DNA from: Dromiciops gliroides
Taxonomy: Eukaryota > Chordata > Mammalia > Microbiotheria > Microbiotheriidae
NCBI RefSeq assembly: GCF_019393635.1
Contig: NC_057862.1
Span: forward strand, 244,018,941 to 244,082,940
Length of the DNA: 64,000 nucleotides
Direction: 5' to 3'
Part shown: positions 31,809-42,370 of the stretch, piece after piece
Layout of the letters: every line of letters starts with the position of its first letter
Numbering within the stretch: the first letter of the stretch is position 1
Made by a program: the position numbers and the translations under genes
The notes under the pieces: model-generated
What the model was told of the DNA's origin: nothing
Database searches by the model: none
What the model saw: the letters and a program-made list of their open reading frames with translations, nothing else

Positions 31809-32687
31809 ATGGACCTTTTAAACTCCCTAATTACTCTATTTTTGATTTTAGTCTGTTTAACCAGACAAATGGGAGATAAGATCATGTTAATGCTTTGTTT
31901 TTCTGGATTTTCTATTTTTATTTTTATTTTTGTTAAAAGAGCCAGCAACTTACTCACACAAGGAAATATCTCTCCCTCTCCCAACCATGCTTTTTCAGAG
32001 AAACCTGAAGAGATTCCTGCTGCTTTTCCCAGTTCCAACACTAATTGTTGCTCTAATTTTGCATGCCTGGAGGCAATGACCCACCCTCTAGAAGCTTTTA
32101 ATCCCCTAGCACCTAGAGGCAAAGTGGGGGAAGAGGAATCCAGGCCTGAGTTCAAAATCAAGTCTGATTCAAATTGTGCTGGTCCCTCCCCTCCTCTCCA
32201 AACCCCACCCTTTATTCCTCCCATGGCCAAGCCCATTGCTTCTCCTGCCTGGGAAGTCCAGAGAACTGATGCACATGCTCAACTTTCTCTAACTACATTT
32301 GCAGCTTCAGGCTCAGCTCTTCCCCAGCCTGGCTGTGCTTCTGAGACAACCTTAGAAAACCCTTTAAATTCCAGATATGCTCGTTTTGTTCATAATTTTG
32401 CTAACCTGCTTTTGTCTTTAATCAGTAATCTTATAAAGCATTTGTATGGTGAAAAGACTGACAGACAATATAGAGGGGTTAAAGAAGAAAAACTTAAGCT
32501 GAATAAGAATGACAATCATCACCATAGTTCAAGACTCTGCTTCTTTTGCCATGGAAGGGTATATATTTTACAGAAATGTAGAAGTAAGCAGCAAGGTATT
32601 GATATGAGTATTGGGGATTTTAGATATCGGAATCAAAAGTGTTCTAACTTCACTCAGATTATTAATGTCAGTTCAGAGGTTACATAG
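31809..32687 (+). CDS. Gag-like reading frame, inner element (fossil, open)
   Basis: 292 codons, open end to end. Two hydrophobic segments (about residues 4-18 and 26-42), a Pro/Ser/Glu-rich middle and a Cys-rich C-terminal motif around CFFCHGRV, as in retroviral nucleocapsid. No protease or polymerase follows. It parallels the frame at 30444-31280 along most of its length with scattered residue differences. Role inferred: RNA-binding, assembly-related remnant of a gamma-like element; the twin hydrophobic start is not typical of Gag. Confidence 0.6.
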   Translation: MDLLNSLITLFLILVCLTRQMGDKIMLMLCFSGFSIFIFIFVKRASNLLTQGNISPSPNHAFSEKPEEIPAAFPSSNTNCCSNFACLEAMTHPLEAFNPLAPRGKVGEEESRPEFKIKSDSNCAGPSPPLQTPPFIPPMAKPIASPAWEVQRTDAHAQLSLTTFAASGSALPQPGCASETTLENPLNSRYARFVHNFANLLLSLISNLIKHLYGEKTDRQYRGVKEEKLKLNKNDNHHHSSRLCFFCHGRVYILQKCRSKQQGIDMSIGDFRYRNQKCSNFTQIINVSSEVT

Positions 32688-32689
32688 AT

Positions 32690-34657
32690 TTCTATGCTAT
32701 TACATCTACATTTTGAAATTAATGGTATGGGTTTATTTTTATAGAGATTTTCATGCTTTTGAGATTGTATTTTATACTTAGTTTTTAAAACAAGGAGAAT
32801 ATTTGTAAAAGCTTTTTATAGTCATGTGATCAAGTTTATATTTTATAATACTCTTATTAATATTAAGTTCATATTCATTTAGATTTCCCTAGTTTGAATT
32901 TCATTGTCTTTTATTGTTCCGTGTGTATTTTTTTCTATTTATTCATCTCTCTAATTTTGAAACATTGCAAGATGGTTTTGATTTCATAATACAATGTTAA
33001 TTCTAGGAGTATTGTGCTCCCATATTCTGAGTTGTTTGTTTTTGTTATTTTTTCTCAACTGATTATTTGATCAAACTCTTTGAAGCATTTCCCTGGCAAA
33101 TTGGTTGCCATGGCAAGTGTAAATTGATTCTAGAAGTATTATTTTTGATAAGCATATTCCAAAAAAAAAAAAAAAGAGGGGAACATTTGTAAACGTTGTC
33201 TTTGAGATTGTGTTGTGCTTTAACTTGTATTTAAATATGTTCAGATTTTTCAAAAAAGTAATTGTATACTAAGTTAAAAAAAAGGGGTATTATTTGAAAT
33301 TGTTGCATAATTATATATTATATTCTGAGTCAAGATGTATTCACATTTTTTTGCAGTCATTTATTATCCTCAATTTTTAAATCCATATGAGACTTGGATT
33401 ATGGGAACTTATCATTTAAGACATTAATTGACTTTATTCTGAGTTATCAGATGCCAGTTGGCCAAGATGCCATCCAATCACAAGAGGAATACATGCAAGA
33501 GCAGACACTGAACTGTCACGTGAGGGGAGCCATGCACGAAGTCAAGGTATGGCCGAGGGAACGGCTTTTGACAAATGTTGAGGTTGGATTCTCTTGGTTT
33601 AATATTTTATTTTATTTTTCCCTACAATATTGTACAGATGGCTGGAAGTATTGATCCCACCCATCTCACTTCTACACTTGGCTTCTATGCTCCCTCCTAT
33701 ATGCCTGATGCCATGGACATCTCAATCCCATGCATCTGATTAAGTCTGACTCAGTTTCCTCCAATATGTTCGGTGGCATGGACATATATTCCATCCATCT
33801 ATTTTAAGCCTGGCATACTGTATGGGCAGTACATATTGCTCAAGTGTGGGAATGCTCATATCCCATCATTTCTCTGTTCTTTTATGGTAACCCCCATAAT
33901 TATCTCAGGTGTCATGAAAAATAACAGTGTTGAATTTGGCCTTGACATCTGTTACTAATTATATTAGATTTTTAAATTTCTCATAATGGCATGAGGATAA
34001 TTAGGCAGATGATGCAAAAAGTGATGAAACAAAGATAAAAATTATTTTTAAAAATTAATATCGCAGCAATTGTCTTCTCAATTACTCTCCATAAGGGGGG
34101 ACTATAATAATAATATAATTTTAAAGAATGGTTCAATTTTTGTTTTATTGTATGTTTCACGTGTTAACAACTAAGATTCTGTATTCCCTTAGACATGTTT
34201 TTGAGAACTTTCATTGTTTGATTTGATTATTGACAAAGCTATTTTAAAGTTGTGTTAAGCTCAATTTTGTAGGAAATTTCCTGACTGATTACCAGTATCC
34301 ACACATCAACCCCTGAAAAGACTTCCATTCCACGACTACACCTAGAGGACATCTGAGAAAAGACTTTCAGAGACTTTAAATGAACAGTTTTGATTTGTTG
34401 TTTTTGTTGTTTTTTTTTCTCTTTCTGTTATAATATACACCATCTGTAACATGTATTCTCTGCAGAGGCCCTCCCTTTGCAAGACTAATGTCAAAGCGTC
34501 GGTTCATGAGGACAAAAAATCGCCCCTCTGGACAAAACTTTCCTCTCTTCCTTTTCTATATTGTTGTTCACATATTATTAGTTAGCAATAGTTATTATAT
34601 TCTTTTTACTGTTCTGTCAAGGAAACATTTTGTTTCTTGAGGAACAACAGGGGGGAC
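32690..34657 (+). mobile_element. Inner element, 3' non-coding interior
   Basis: AT-rich with no open frame I can assign. Mirror image of 28403-30443. Ends in a G-run polypurine tract (34646-34655) directly before the 3' LTR. Confidence 0.8.
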
Positions 34658-35029
34658 TGTAACGATTGGAATAATGCCACCTGCTGGATACTTACTGTAG
34701 AAGAGTTCTGCCCATGAAGCGAAGGTCTTTGAGGGCAAGACCAGGAGTCTTTTCTTTGGCATCAGGAAGTGACGCGGACTAGTGGGAGGAGGAAGGAAGA
34801 GACTGGCGCTCAGTCTCGCGCTCTTTCCTTTTGGACTCTGGTGGAGAGCGGAGCTAGAAATGTGCTCTCCCTTTAATAGATAGGAATCTAGGCCTTTTTC
34901 TCTCTCTTTACCAAATGCTTATTCTCCTTAATAAATGCTTAAAAGTCTAACTCTTGCTAAAGCTTATAATTTATTGGTGACCACTCATTAGATATTTTAG
35001 ACAGTTTAGCTAGAATTTTAGCCTTAACA
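34658..35029 (+). mobile_element. 3' LTR of inner element
   Basis: 372 bp; TGTAACGATTGG to GCCTTAACA. The AGGG TSD follows at once. Confidence 0.93.
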
Positions 35030-35033
35030 AGGG

Positions 35034-35150
35034 AAAACACAGGGCAATTCAGCAGTACTACGGATTTAAAGGGTTAGGGTAGCGGAAATTTCTTACCCAA
35101 CCAGAAGATCAGAAGACTGAGGTTTAGCTTTCCTCTTCGTGGTTGCCATC
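35034..35150 (-). mobile_element. Outer element leader
   Basis: 117 bp of untranslated leader between the outer 5' LTR and the inner insertion. It is the reverse complement of 31671-31791 with scattered differences. Confidence 0.85.
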
Positions 35151-35522
35151 TGTTAAGGGCTAAAATTCTAGCTAAACTGTCTAAAATATCTAATGAGTGG
35201 TCGCCAATAAATTATAAGCTTTAGCAAGAGTTAGACTTTTAAGCATTTATTAAGGAGAATAAGAATTTGGTAAAGAGAGAGAAAAAGGCCTAGATTCCTA
35301 TCTATTAAAGGGAGAGCACATTTCTAGCTCCGCTCTCCACCAGAGTCCAAAGGAAAGAGTGTCAGACCGAGCGCTACTCTCTTCCTTCTTCCTCCCACTA
35401 CCCAACGTCACTTCCTGATGCCAAAGAAAAGACTCCTGGTCTTGCCCTCAAAGACCTTCACTTCATGGGTGGAACTCTTCTACAGTAAGTCTCCAGCAGG
35501 TGGCGTCATTCCAATCGTTACA
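35151..35522 (-). mobile_element. 5' LTR of outer element
   Basis: 372 bp; nearly identical to 28031-28402. Faces the inner 3' LTR across 121 bp, making a second short inverted pair. Confidence 0.9.
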
Positions 35523-35617
35523 GTGTTCGCATATTATTAGTCAGCAAAAGTTATTATATTCTTTTTACTGTTCCATCAAGGAAACATTCCGTTTCTTGAG
35601 GAAGCAAAGGGGGGAAA
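35523..35617 (+). mobile_element. 3' interior stub of a third, related element
   Basis: 'catattattagtcagca' and 'gttattatattctttttact' match the 3' interior of the inner element near 34570-34610, ending in a G-run before a different LTR. Confidence 0.75.
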
Positions 35618-36081
35618 TGTGGTAAAATATGAAAGTTTTTAACAGTCGGTTAGGATAACTGAAAGACGCCAGTTTTTCAAGGACCACCCTTTTGGGGAGG
35701 AGATGAACAGTCCGCCTGCTGCGCATGTCAGACTGCCTGCCGGGTTTTTGACTTCCGGGGTGGAGAGAACGGCAGTAGGCCTTTTTGCCTGCTTGGCGGG
35801 ACTCCTGACGGCGCAGCACAGACGGTCTCTCTCTCTCCAAAGGTGGCCTTTTTCGGTTTGGTGAGTTTTTATAAGGAATATAGACTAAGCCTAGACTTAA
35901 GACGATTTGTATTGTATTTCTATTTTCCTATCCTTCTAATCAACATCACCTTGTGACTACCATACAATAAAGGCTCTATCTAGAAAACCAGAAGCTTCTT
36001 CCATTTACTAGTCTGGGAGATAAATTAGGGAAAAGTTAAGTAGGGGAGATTTATGATCTAATATCCAATTTTATTCTCACA
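35618..36081 (+). mobile_element. Distinct LTR of the third element
   Basis: Starts TGTGGTAAAATATG directly after the polypurine tract and probably ends TTATTCTCACA. AATAAA at about 35967. Its sequence is unlike the 372-bp LTRs although the interior stub is of the same family, so LTR and interior have been recombined, or the families share an interior. Right edge inferred. Confidence 0.6.
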
Positions 36082-36220
36082 GTAGGATATAAATGGGAAG
36101 ATCCCCACATGGTGTCACATGGATGGGGTGGATGATGTCATGGAATGAAGCAAGTGATGTCATAAGGGGTTCATCATGGTAATTCTCCTCCTCTACTTTA
36201 TAGAGGGGGTAGGGCTAATA
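36082..36220. other. Unrecognised flank
   Basis: Contains repeated 'gatgtcat' motifs. No feature assigned. Confidence 0.35.
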
Positions 36221-36485
36221 ATAACAACAATAATAAAAGCTAACATTTATATAGTTACCACTATGTGCTAGGCACTGTGCCAAGCACTTGAAAATTATCT
36301 TATTTGATCCTCAGAACAACCCTGGGAAGGTAGGTGTTCTTATTATTCCCATTGAACAGATGAGAAAACTGGGGCAGACAGAGGTTAATGACTTGCCCAG
36401 GGTCATGCAGTTAATGATCCAGATTTGAATGCAAGTCTTTCTGACTCTAGGCCTGGTGCTCTGTCTACAGTACACTTAGCTGCCC
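36221..36485 (-). repeat. MIR/MAR1-like CORE-SINE
   Basis: Reverse orientation: 'tagcta acatttatatag'-like start, 'aggtgttcttattattccca', CORE block 'gaacagatgagaaaactggg' and head end 'cacttagctgcccc'. Better preserved than the copy at 210. Confidence 0.82.
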
Positions 36486-36659
36486 CAAACTCTGAGCCTG
36501 AGTGACTTAATATTATTGGTATTATTACTATTTTCTTGAATAATCTACATTTCCCACTAATTATAGTCTCCTTAAGCATAACTCTTTTATAGTTTCTAGT
36601 GGCAACAACCTGGTCTGGTACTGCTTCCAGCTGTCTTCCATTTCTTTCTTTCTTTAAAA

Positions 36660-37065
36660 AAAAAATATTTATTAATTTAAATTTTTTTCAATTACATGTT
36701 TTTTGTTTTCGGGGCAATGAGGGTTAAGTGACTTGCCCAGGGTCACACAGCTAGTAAGTGTCAAGTGTCTGAGTCCAGATTTGAACTCAGGTCCTCTTGA
36801 ATCCAGGGCTGCCCCTCAATTACATGCACAGATATTTTTGAGTTCCAAATTTTTTCTCCTACCTTCCCTTCCCTCCCTGATCCTGAAGCCAGTAAGCAAA
36901 TTGAAATAGGTTATACATTACAACCACGTTGAGCATATTTCCACATTAATCAGGACAAAGGGAAACAAAAAAACAAAAGAAAAAATAAGAACAATAACAA
37001 AAAAGCAACAATATAAGTAAAAATAGTATGCTTCAGTCTGTATTCTGACTCCATAGTTCTTTTTC
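36660..37065 (-). repeat. L1 3' end, antisense, with SINE
   Basis: 'ttttttcaattacatg' on the left and 'gagttccaaattttttctcc', 'agcatatttccacattaatc' on the right: the antisense of the L1 3' end, split by a SINE at 36699-36815. Confidence 0.6.
36699..36815 (-). repeat. Marsupial SINE with internal deletion
   Basis: Reverse copy lacking about 30 bp near the head. TSD TCAATTACATG at 36688-36698 and 36816-36826. Confidence 0.92.
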
Positions 37066-37101
37066 TGAATGTTGTCCTCCATTTCTATAAACAAATTTGT
37101 A

Positions 37102-37260
37102 AGGGGGCAGCTAGTTGGCACAGTAGATAAAGCACCAGCCCTGGATTCTGGAGGACCTGAGTTCAAATCCATCCTCAGACACTTGACACTTACTAGCTGT
37201 GTGACCTTAGGTAAGTCATTTAACCATCACTGCCCCACAAAAAACCCAAAACAAACAAAA
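37102..37260 (+). repeat. Marsupial SINE (SINE1/WALLSI type)
   Basis: Sense copy; TSD AACAAATTTGTA at 37090-37101 and 37261-37272. Confidence 0.93.
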
Positions 37261-37272
37261 AACAAATTTGTA

Positions 37273-38690
37273 TTACTTAATCTTTAATTTTGGTGATCTT
37301 TTGTCTACATATTGTTGGATGAGTTCATGGATTTGTCATGGTGGGCATTTTGAATATGTTCTTGGATCTGTGCTGTTTCATAGGTACTATCCAGAGATAA
37401 ACTACTTTTAGTTACATTCAACATTTCCAATAGCATGTATCTGTTTTCAGTTTTGGCTTTCATTCGATGAAGTGATACTGGCTTCCAAAAGCCCTTGTAT
37501 TGGTTTTTGACCTATCACATGCTCTAAGAATGTCTACTAATTCTCTTCCCTTTTTTTTTTTTTTTTTTTTTGATGAGGAAGAGTCAACCTTTCTATGGCT
37601 GTCTTAGGGTCCTGTGTTTAATGTTACACAGATTTTTGTTAAGATGTCTTCCAAATCTGTCATGGTCTATTTTATAGTTCCCAAAGGGTATGTTAAGATT
37701 GGTATTTTGTGGGTGTTAAATGCTTTAAACCATGTTCTTCTCATTCAGCTTTGATTTCAGGATGCCAGTAAGTCTCTTAACATATCAACTACATGATCTT
37801 TTCTTTGATATCTTTATATTTGGTGTTTCTTGACTGGACAAGACCAAAGTATTTATAGGTATGGCCTTCATTCATGGTTCAATATCAACCCAAGATTCAA
37901 ACTTGAAGTCTTCAGTCTTTTATATTGGTGTAGCTTTAGTGACCTCAAATTAAAATACAAATGAGGGCCATATCTGAGAATCCTTGTAGGTTGCATATTA
38001 ATTTAGAAAATCACATGTAAACAATATTTGTTTTATTACATTTATTTATTTAGTTTAATATTTCCCAATCACATTTTAATCTGGTTCACCCCACATGTTT
38101 AACACTTAGATGGTATACATGAAACATTTCACACTTATTGAGTCCATATGACATTCTGATGTTATTGGGAAAAGATTCCATAAGATGAAAAAACTATTTA
38201 AAAAGTTTTTTTCGGTGGGGACATTAGGTTGGTGGCTATCTATGCATATTAAGTAATTGACAAAATGTTTTGGTTTGACTTCCTCTTTAATTTGGAAGAT
38301 GTTTATAGCTCTTTTTGGAAGATATCATAATGGATTTAAGGCTAGGCAGAACCATAAGGGGCTTAAACTGTCTCCCTGGTAAATGTCACATTTTATACCA
38401 ATTGTTCTTGCCAATATTCTATTGGTGACATGTTTTAAAAAGAGAGCCATGTTCTATATGGACATAGAATATACAGTGGTTTAAACTACTTAATATGTTC
38501 GCAGCACAAAAACCATCTATGAACACAAGACTGAGTCAAAGGCTTTGTGATATAAAAACAGTGTATATGTTATGGCACTTTCTAGTGGTTTGTTCCATAA
38601 TAAGTTGCTCTTTGTGCCCCTGAGACTTTCTGGCACATTCTTTTTGCTCCTCAGTCCATATATTGTTTTCTCTTAACTTAGTGGTTTTTT
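37273..38690. other. No recognised feature
   Basis: AT-rich. A T-run lies at 37552-37571. Partial low-quality resemblance to L1 or an old repeat only. No gene. Confidence 0.4.
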
Positions 38691-38699
38691 TTTTTTTAG

Positions 38700-39255
38700 C
38701 AAGTTGTAATAATTTATTTTTTTTAATGTAATAAACATTTTTATTTATAGTTTTGGGTTTGTCTTGGATCATTGTTTTGTTGAGAATAGTCAAGTCATTT
38801 GCAGTTCTTCATCAAACTATATTGCTGGGGCAGCGAGGTGGTGCAGTGGATAGAGCACTGGCCCTGGATTCAGGAGGACCTGAGTTCAAATCTGGCCTCA
38901 GACCCTTGACATTTACTAGCTATGTGACCCTGGGCAAGTCACTTAACCCCAATTGCCTCACCAAAAAAACCCCCAAAACCAAAAAACCAAAAAAAAAACT
39001 ACATTGCTTTCTTTATGTACAGCGTTCTCTTGGTTCTGCTCACTTCACTATACATCATTTCATACACGTCTTTCCAGGTCTTTCTGAAATCATTCTGCTT
39101 GTCATTTCTTATAGCACAATACTATTCCATCACCATTATATACCACAGTTTGTTTAGTGTTTCCCCAATTGAAGGGCATTCCTTGGATTTCCGATTCTTA
39201 ACCACTACAAAAAGAGTGGCTATGAATATTTTTGTACAAATGGGTCTTTTTTAGC
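38700..39255 (-). repeat. L1 3' region, antisense, with SINE
   Basis: Antisense L1 text ('cgttctcttggttctgctca', 'cttatagcacaatactattc', 'gtacaaatgggtc'), interrupted by the SINE at 38827-38998. Same region as at 22510 and 62200. Confidence 0.7.
38827..38998 (+). repeat. Marsupial SINE (SINE1/WALLSI type)
   Basis: Sense copy with an A/C-rich tail. TSD CTATATTGCT, one change on the right. Confidence 0.93.
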
Positions 39256-39349
39256 TTAGTTTAAAAAATTATTATACAAACTATGAATGCTTTATATAAA
39301 GTATACAAACAAGTAATTGGCATGCATTTTGAGGTACTACTGGGGTTTT

Positions 39350-40110
39350 CAATTTTTCATAGTAGTGTGAATCTTCTGGCCCCACTCTCTCAGGGCTAGG
39401 TAGGCTACCATAAGAGGATTGTAGATATCTTTTTCTGTACTACCATCAGCTCAAGCCCCCACTGGTTATATTCCCCCTATTCTTAGGGGCTATTGACTAG
39501 CACCCCAGTTTCATTTAACTACTTATCATTGAGTAGCTTTTTCAAAGGGGTTCTTATTTTAAAAATGGAACAGTGACAAAGTAGAAACATTTTACTCAAT
39601 AACTCCCAGGCATAATTTCCCCTAAACCATCTCAATCTCTGCAGGAAACCTTTGTTCAGTTTCTACGCAGCATTGGTTCCACAAAGTTCCTGTCCAAATG
39701 TGATATTGTCAATGAATTCTCATCTTGGCTTTCACTAGCATGGGTCCAGAAGGTTGTTCCTGAAGATTACTCCTTGTTCCTCAAAGGCATTTTAATTGCC
39801 TCAAAGAACTTTCCATTCATCAGCTGATCAAAACCAGTTACAGAGTTGTCTACACATGTTCCAGGTATTTCTCTTATACAACATCATAGTTCTACCAGAA
39901 GCAGTTCCCTATCATATTCTACACGGAGTGGTTCTATTAGCTGAGCAAACTGATAGGGTCTATAAATGTGCCAGGTCTCTATTATACTTCTTCATTTGTT
40001 ATTTCCATGTAATAGGCAGAGTGCATTTTGAACAAATTGTCCATGTCTCTAACCCAGAGCAATCCTCGGGGTTCTCTGGAGAGGCATAAGTTTTGTCTTT
40101 TCACTTCCTT
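39350..40110 (-). repeat. Unclassified LTR-like repeat
   Basis: Shares 'ccccagtttcatttaac', 'accatctcaatctctg', 'tgatagggtctataaatgtg' and other ordered blocks with 42640-43765, and in part with 24010-24745. The shared order suggests one LTR or ERV family. No TSD identified. Confidence 0.45.
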
Positions 40111-40401
40111 CCCTAAAACATACAGGAAAATATCCGAAAACAGTTAATGAGGTTTGAATTTATACAGAGGCAAAAATTACAATTTTTCCCAAATGTGGTC
40201 CTGTAGATTCATCAAATGACACATTTCCCAAAGTTTCCCAAAGATTACTGCATGTTTTATATGCAACAAGTGCCTGACTTGGTGCTCAAATGTCTTTTAT
40301 TGACCCAAAAGCAGAAAAAAGAAAAGTAAAAGAAAATCAGCTTCCCATCTTAAAAAGAAATCTGGACAAAAAGGAAAAAAAAAATAAAAAGGAAAAAAGG
40401 G

Positions 40402-40566
40402 TCAGCTAGGTGGTGCAGTGTATAGAGCACCGGCCCTGGAGTCAGGAGGAACTGAGTTCAAATCCGACCTTTGACACTTGACACTTACTAGTTGTGTGAC
40501 TCTAGGCAAGTCACTTAACCCCAATTGCCTCACCAAAAAAAAAAAAAAAGAAAGAAAAAGAAAAAG
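40402..40566 (+). repeat. Marsupial SINE (SINE1/WALLSI type)
   Basis: Sense copy with an A/G-rich tail; flanked by AAAAAGAAATCTGG-like duplications (about 40353 and 40560). Confidence 0.9.
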
Positions 40567-42005
40567 AAATCTGGCCCACACAGAACTTTCTAGACCACTT
40601 AGAGCTCTGACTGAAGTTATTTAGGATTTTGAGTTGGCTGGAAGTTACCCCCTCACTCTCAAGAAACCAAACTACTTTGGTTTCCCAGGGATGTGAGGTT
40701 CTTCACTTTCTCCCTGTTCACCACAGGCCCCCCTTATTTGCCCTGGACCCACAGGTCAAGTTCAATCAATGAGTAAATCCTAAAGAAAAATAAAAAAAGA
40801 AGCTTCTTGTGTCAGAAACTTCTCTTTACCAGTCTCATAGCAGTGGGATTCATTACATGAGGATTAGGAACCTGGGGGTAGACTAGAAATCACTTCATCA
40901 CCCTCTAGGGAGAAACTAACTATCCTGGGTAAAATCTCTCCCTTGATTCCTTCAACATGTAAAACCAACCGACTGGAGTCTAGGCAAAATTTCCAAGCAT
41001 CCCCTTCTATATACATGGGCACACCATAATTTCTCTAGGAGACCCCATACCATAGGAAATCCCCTTAGAGGGCCAGGCAAATCTCCTCTGGATCCTTATT
41101 CCAAAGAGCAGTGGACATTTCCTCCAAAGAATTCCCACCACCATAAGGAGAATCCAAATGGAATTAATTGCAAACTCAACAAACAGGACAAGTAGGCTGT
41201 TGAAAAAAAATAACTAAAACAAGGTCATACATGCCCCAGAGTTTGGGTGAGGCTCCCAAGAAAAGGAACCAAGCACTAGAGGTGGCTTATTTGGAATTTC
41301 TAGGCAAACAGGCAACTTTTGTCCTATGAACAGCAAGTCCTAAGAACCTCACAATTAAGCAAGCAGGCTAGGTCTATCTCAACACAAAAACAAACAAACA
41401 AACGCATAAACATTTCTCAACTAGGCACCCGCAATTCTAATGTTGCAAATGCTATATTTCTCTTAGTAGACTCAGTATCAATAAGAATTCGGTAATATAG
41501 CAAACATCTGTTTTTAAACACTTAACAAATCCACAAATAAAGGTTTGCAAAACCACCTTAAATAAACCTGACTGCATTCCACACAAAAGAAAAATAACTG
41601 CATGATTACAGAGTCATGTTTTTGGCCCATAGCTCTGGGCTCCTGTAAACTAGGGATTCCCAAATTTAGAGTCCCTAGTGGAGAATCTCTCTAGGGGTCC
41701 CCACAAACACGAAGGACCCAATTTTAGGTTAGATGAGCTCTCACAGCATATATGCTTTAGTTTTATCTCCCTGAGGAGGGATTTGCGAGTTACTTTTAGG
41801 CATTGGTGAGAGGAAAATGACCCCTGCTCAATAATTCTCTGGATCTCCACGGTGATTGTCAAAGGCTAGTTTCTTTCTATTCTCGAGAGAATGGGCACCT
41901 CGATCAGTGTACAGCAGGCAGGTGCAGAGAGTGAGGGCTCCCAGGCCCGTTTTAATCCTTAGCCCCTAACTTGAAATGGACCCTCCCCTTGTTCATCATT
42001 GGCTG
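40567..42005. other. Unresolved sequence, possibly minus-strand ERV interior
   Basis: No open frame, no named repeat. The C-rich blocks and absence of SINE-like text are compatible with an old, minus-oriented retroviral interior, but no motif supports that. Confidence 0.3.
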
Positions 42006-42008
42006 ATT

Positions 42009-42154
42009 TTTTTTTTTAAGTGAAGCAATTGGGGTTAAGTGACTTGCCCAGGGTCACACAGCTAGTAAGTGTTAAGTGTCTGAGGCTGAATTTGAACTCA
42101 GGTACTCCTGACTCCAGGGCTAGTGCTCTATCCACTGCGCCACCTAGCTGCCCC
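42009..42154 (-). repeat. Marsupial SINE (SINE1/WALLSI type)
   Basis: Reverse copy; short TSD GCTGATTT. Confidence 0.92.
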
Positions 42155-42220
42155 AGCTGATTTCTTAAGGCTTACAATCTATTCATGAAAGCTAGCTGAC
42201 TGGAGCACAGTATTCTTTGT

Positions 42221-42370
42221 TTTTGTTTTTTTTAGTGAGGCAATTGGGGTTAAGTGACTTGCCCAGGGTCACACAGCTAGTAAGTGTTAAGTGTCTGAGG
42301 CCGGATTTGAACCCAGGTCCTCCTGACTCCAGGGCCGGTGCTCTATCCACTGCGCCATCTAGCTGCCCCA
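42221..42370 (-). repeat. Marsupial SINE (SINE1/WALLSI type)
   Basis: Reverse copy; flanks GAGCACAGTATTCTT and GAGCGCAGTACTCTT are a decayed TSD. Confidence 0.92.

Larger units (their letters stand above)
31299..35029 (+). mobile_element. Inner non-autonomous LTR element (whole by structure)
   Basis: 3,731 bp: 5' LTR 31299-31670, primer-binding site at 31673, gag-like frame 31809-32687, AT-rich 3' interior and a polypurine tract to 34657, 3' LTR 34658-35029. Flanked by a perfect 4-bp TSD, AGGG (31295-31298 and 35030-35033). It sits in the opposite orientation inside a family member. No pol or env. Looks whole as a mobile unit, with no polymerase of its own. The LTRs differ at about 9 of 372 positions, many at CpG sites. 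Confidence 0.93.
28031..35522 (-). mobile_element. Outer non-autonomous LTR element, holding an inner copy
   Basis: Minus-oriented element: 5' LTR 35151-35522, leader 35034-35150, then the inner element, then internal sequence 31298-28403 and 3' LTR 28031-28402. Without the insertion it is about 3.76 kb. It has a tRNA-Arg-like primer-binding site just inside the 5' LTR, a gag-like frame and no pol or env text, so it depended on another element for replication. No convincing TSD: the left flank is GTAG, the right flank GTGT. The right flank is itself 3' internal sequence of a related element. Confidence 0.85.

Noticed and set aside
28031-35522. Four evenly related 372-bp repeats as a CRISPR-like or satellite array
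   Set aside because: They have TG...CA ends, primer-binding site, polypurine tract and a 4-bp TSD: LTRs.
28027-35526. TSD for the outer LTR element
   Set aside because: Flanks GTAG and GTGT share only two of four bases, so I do not claim one.
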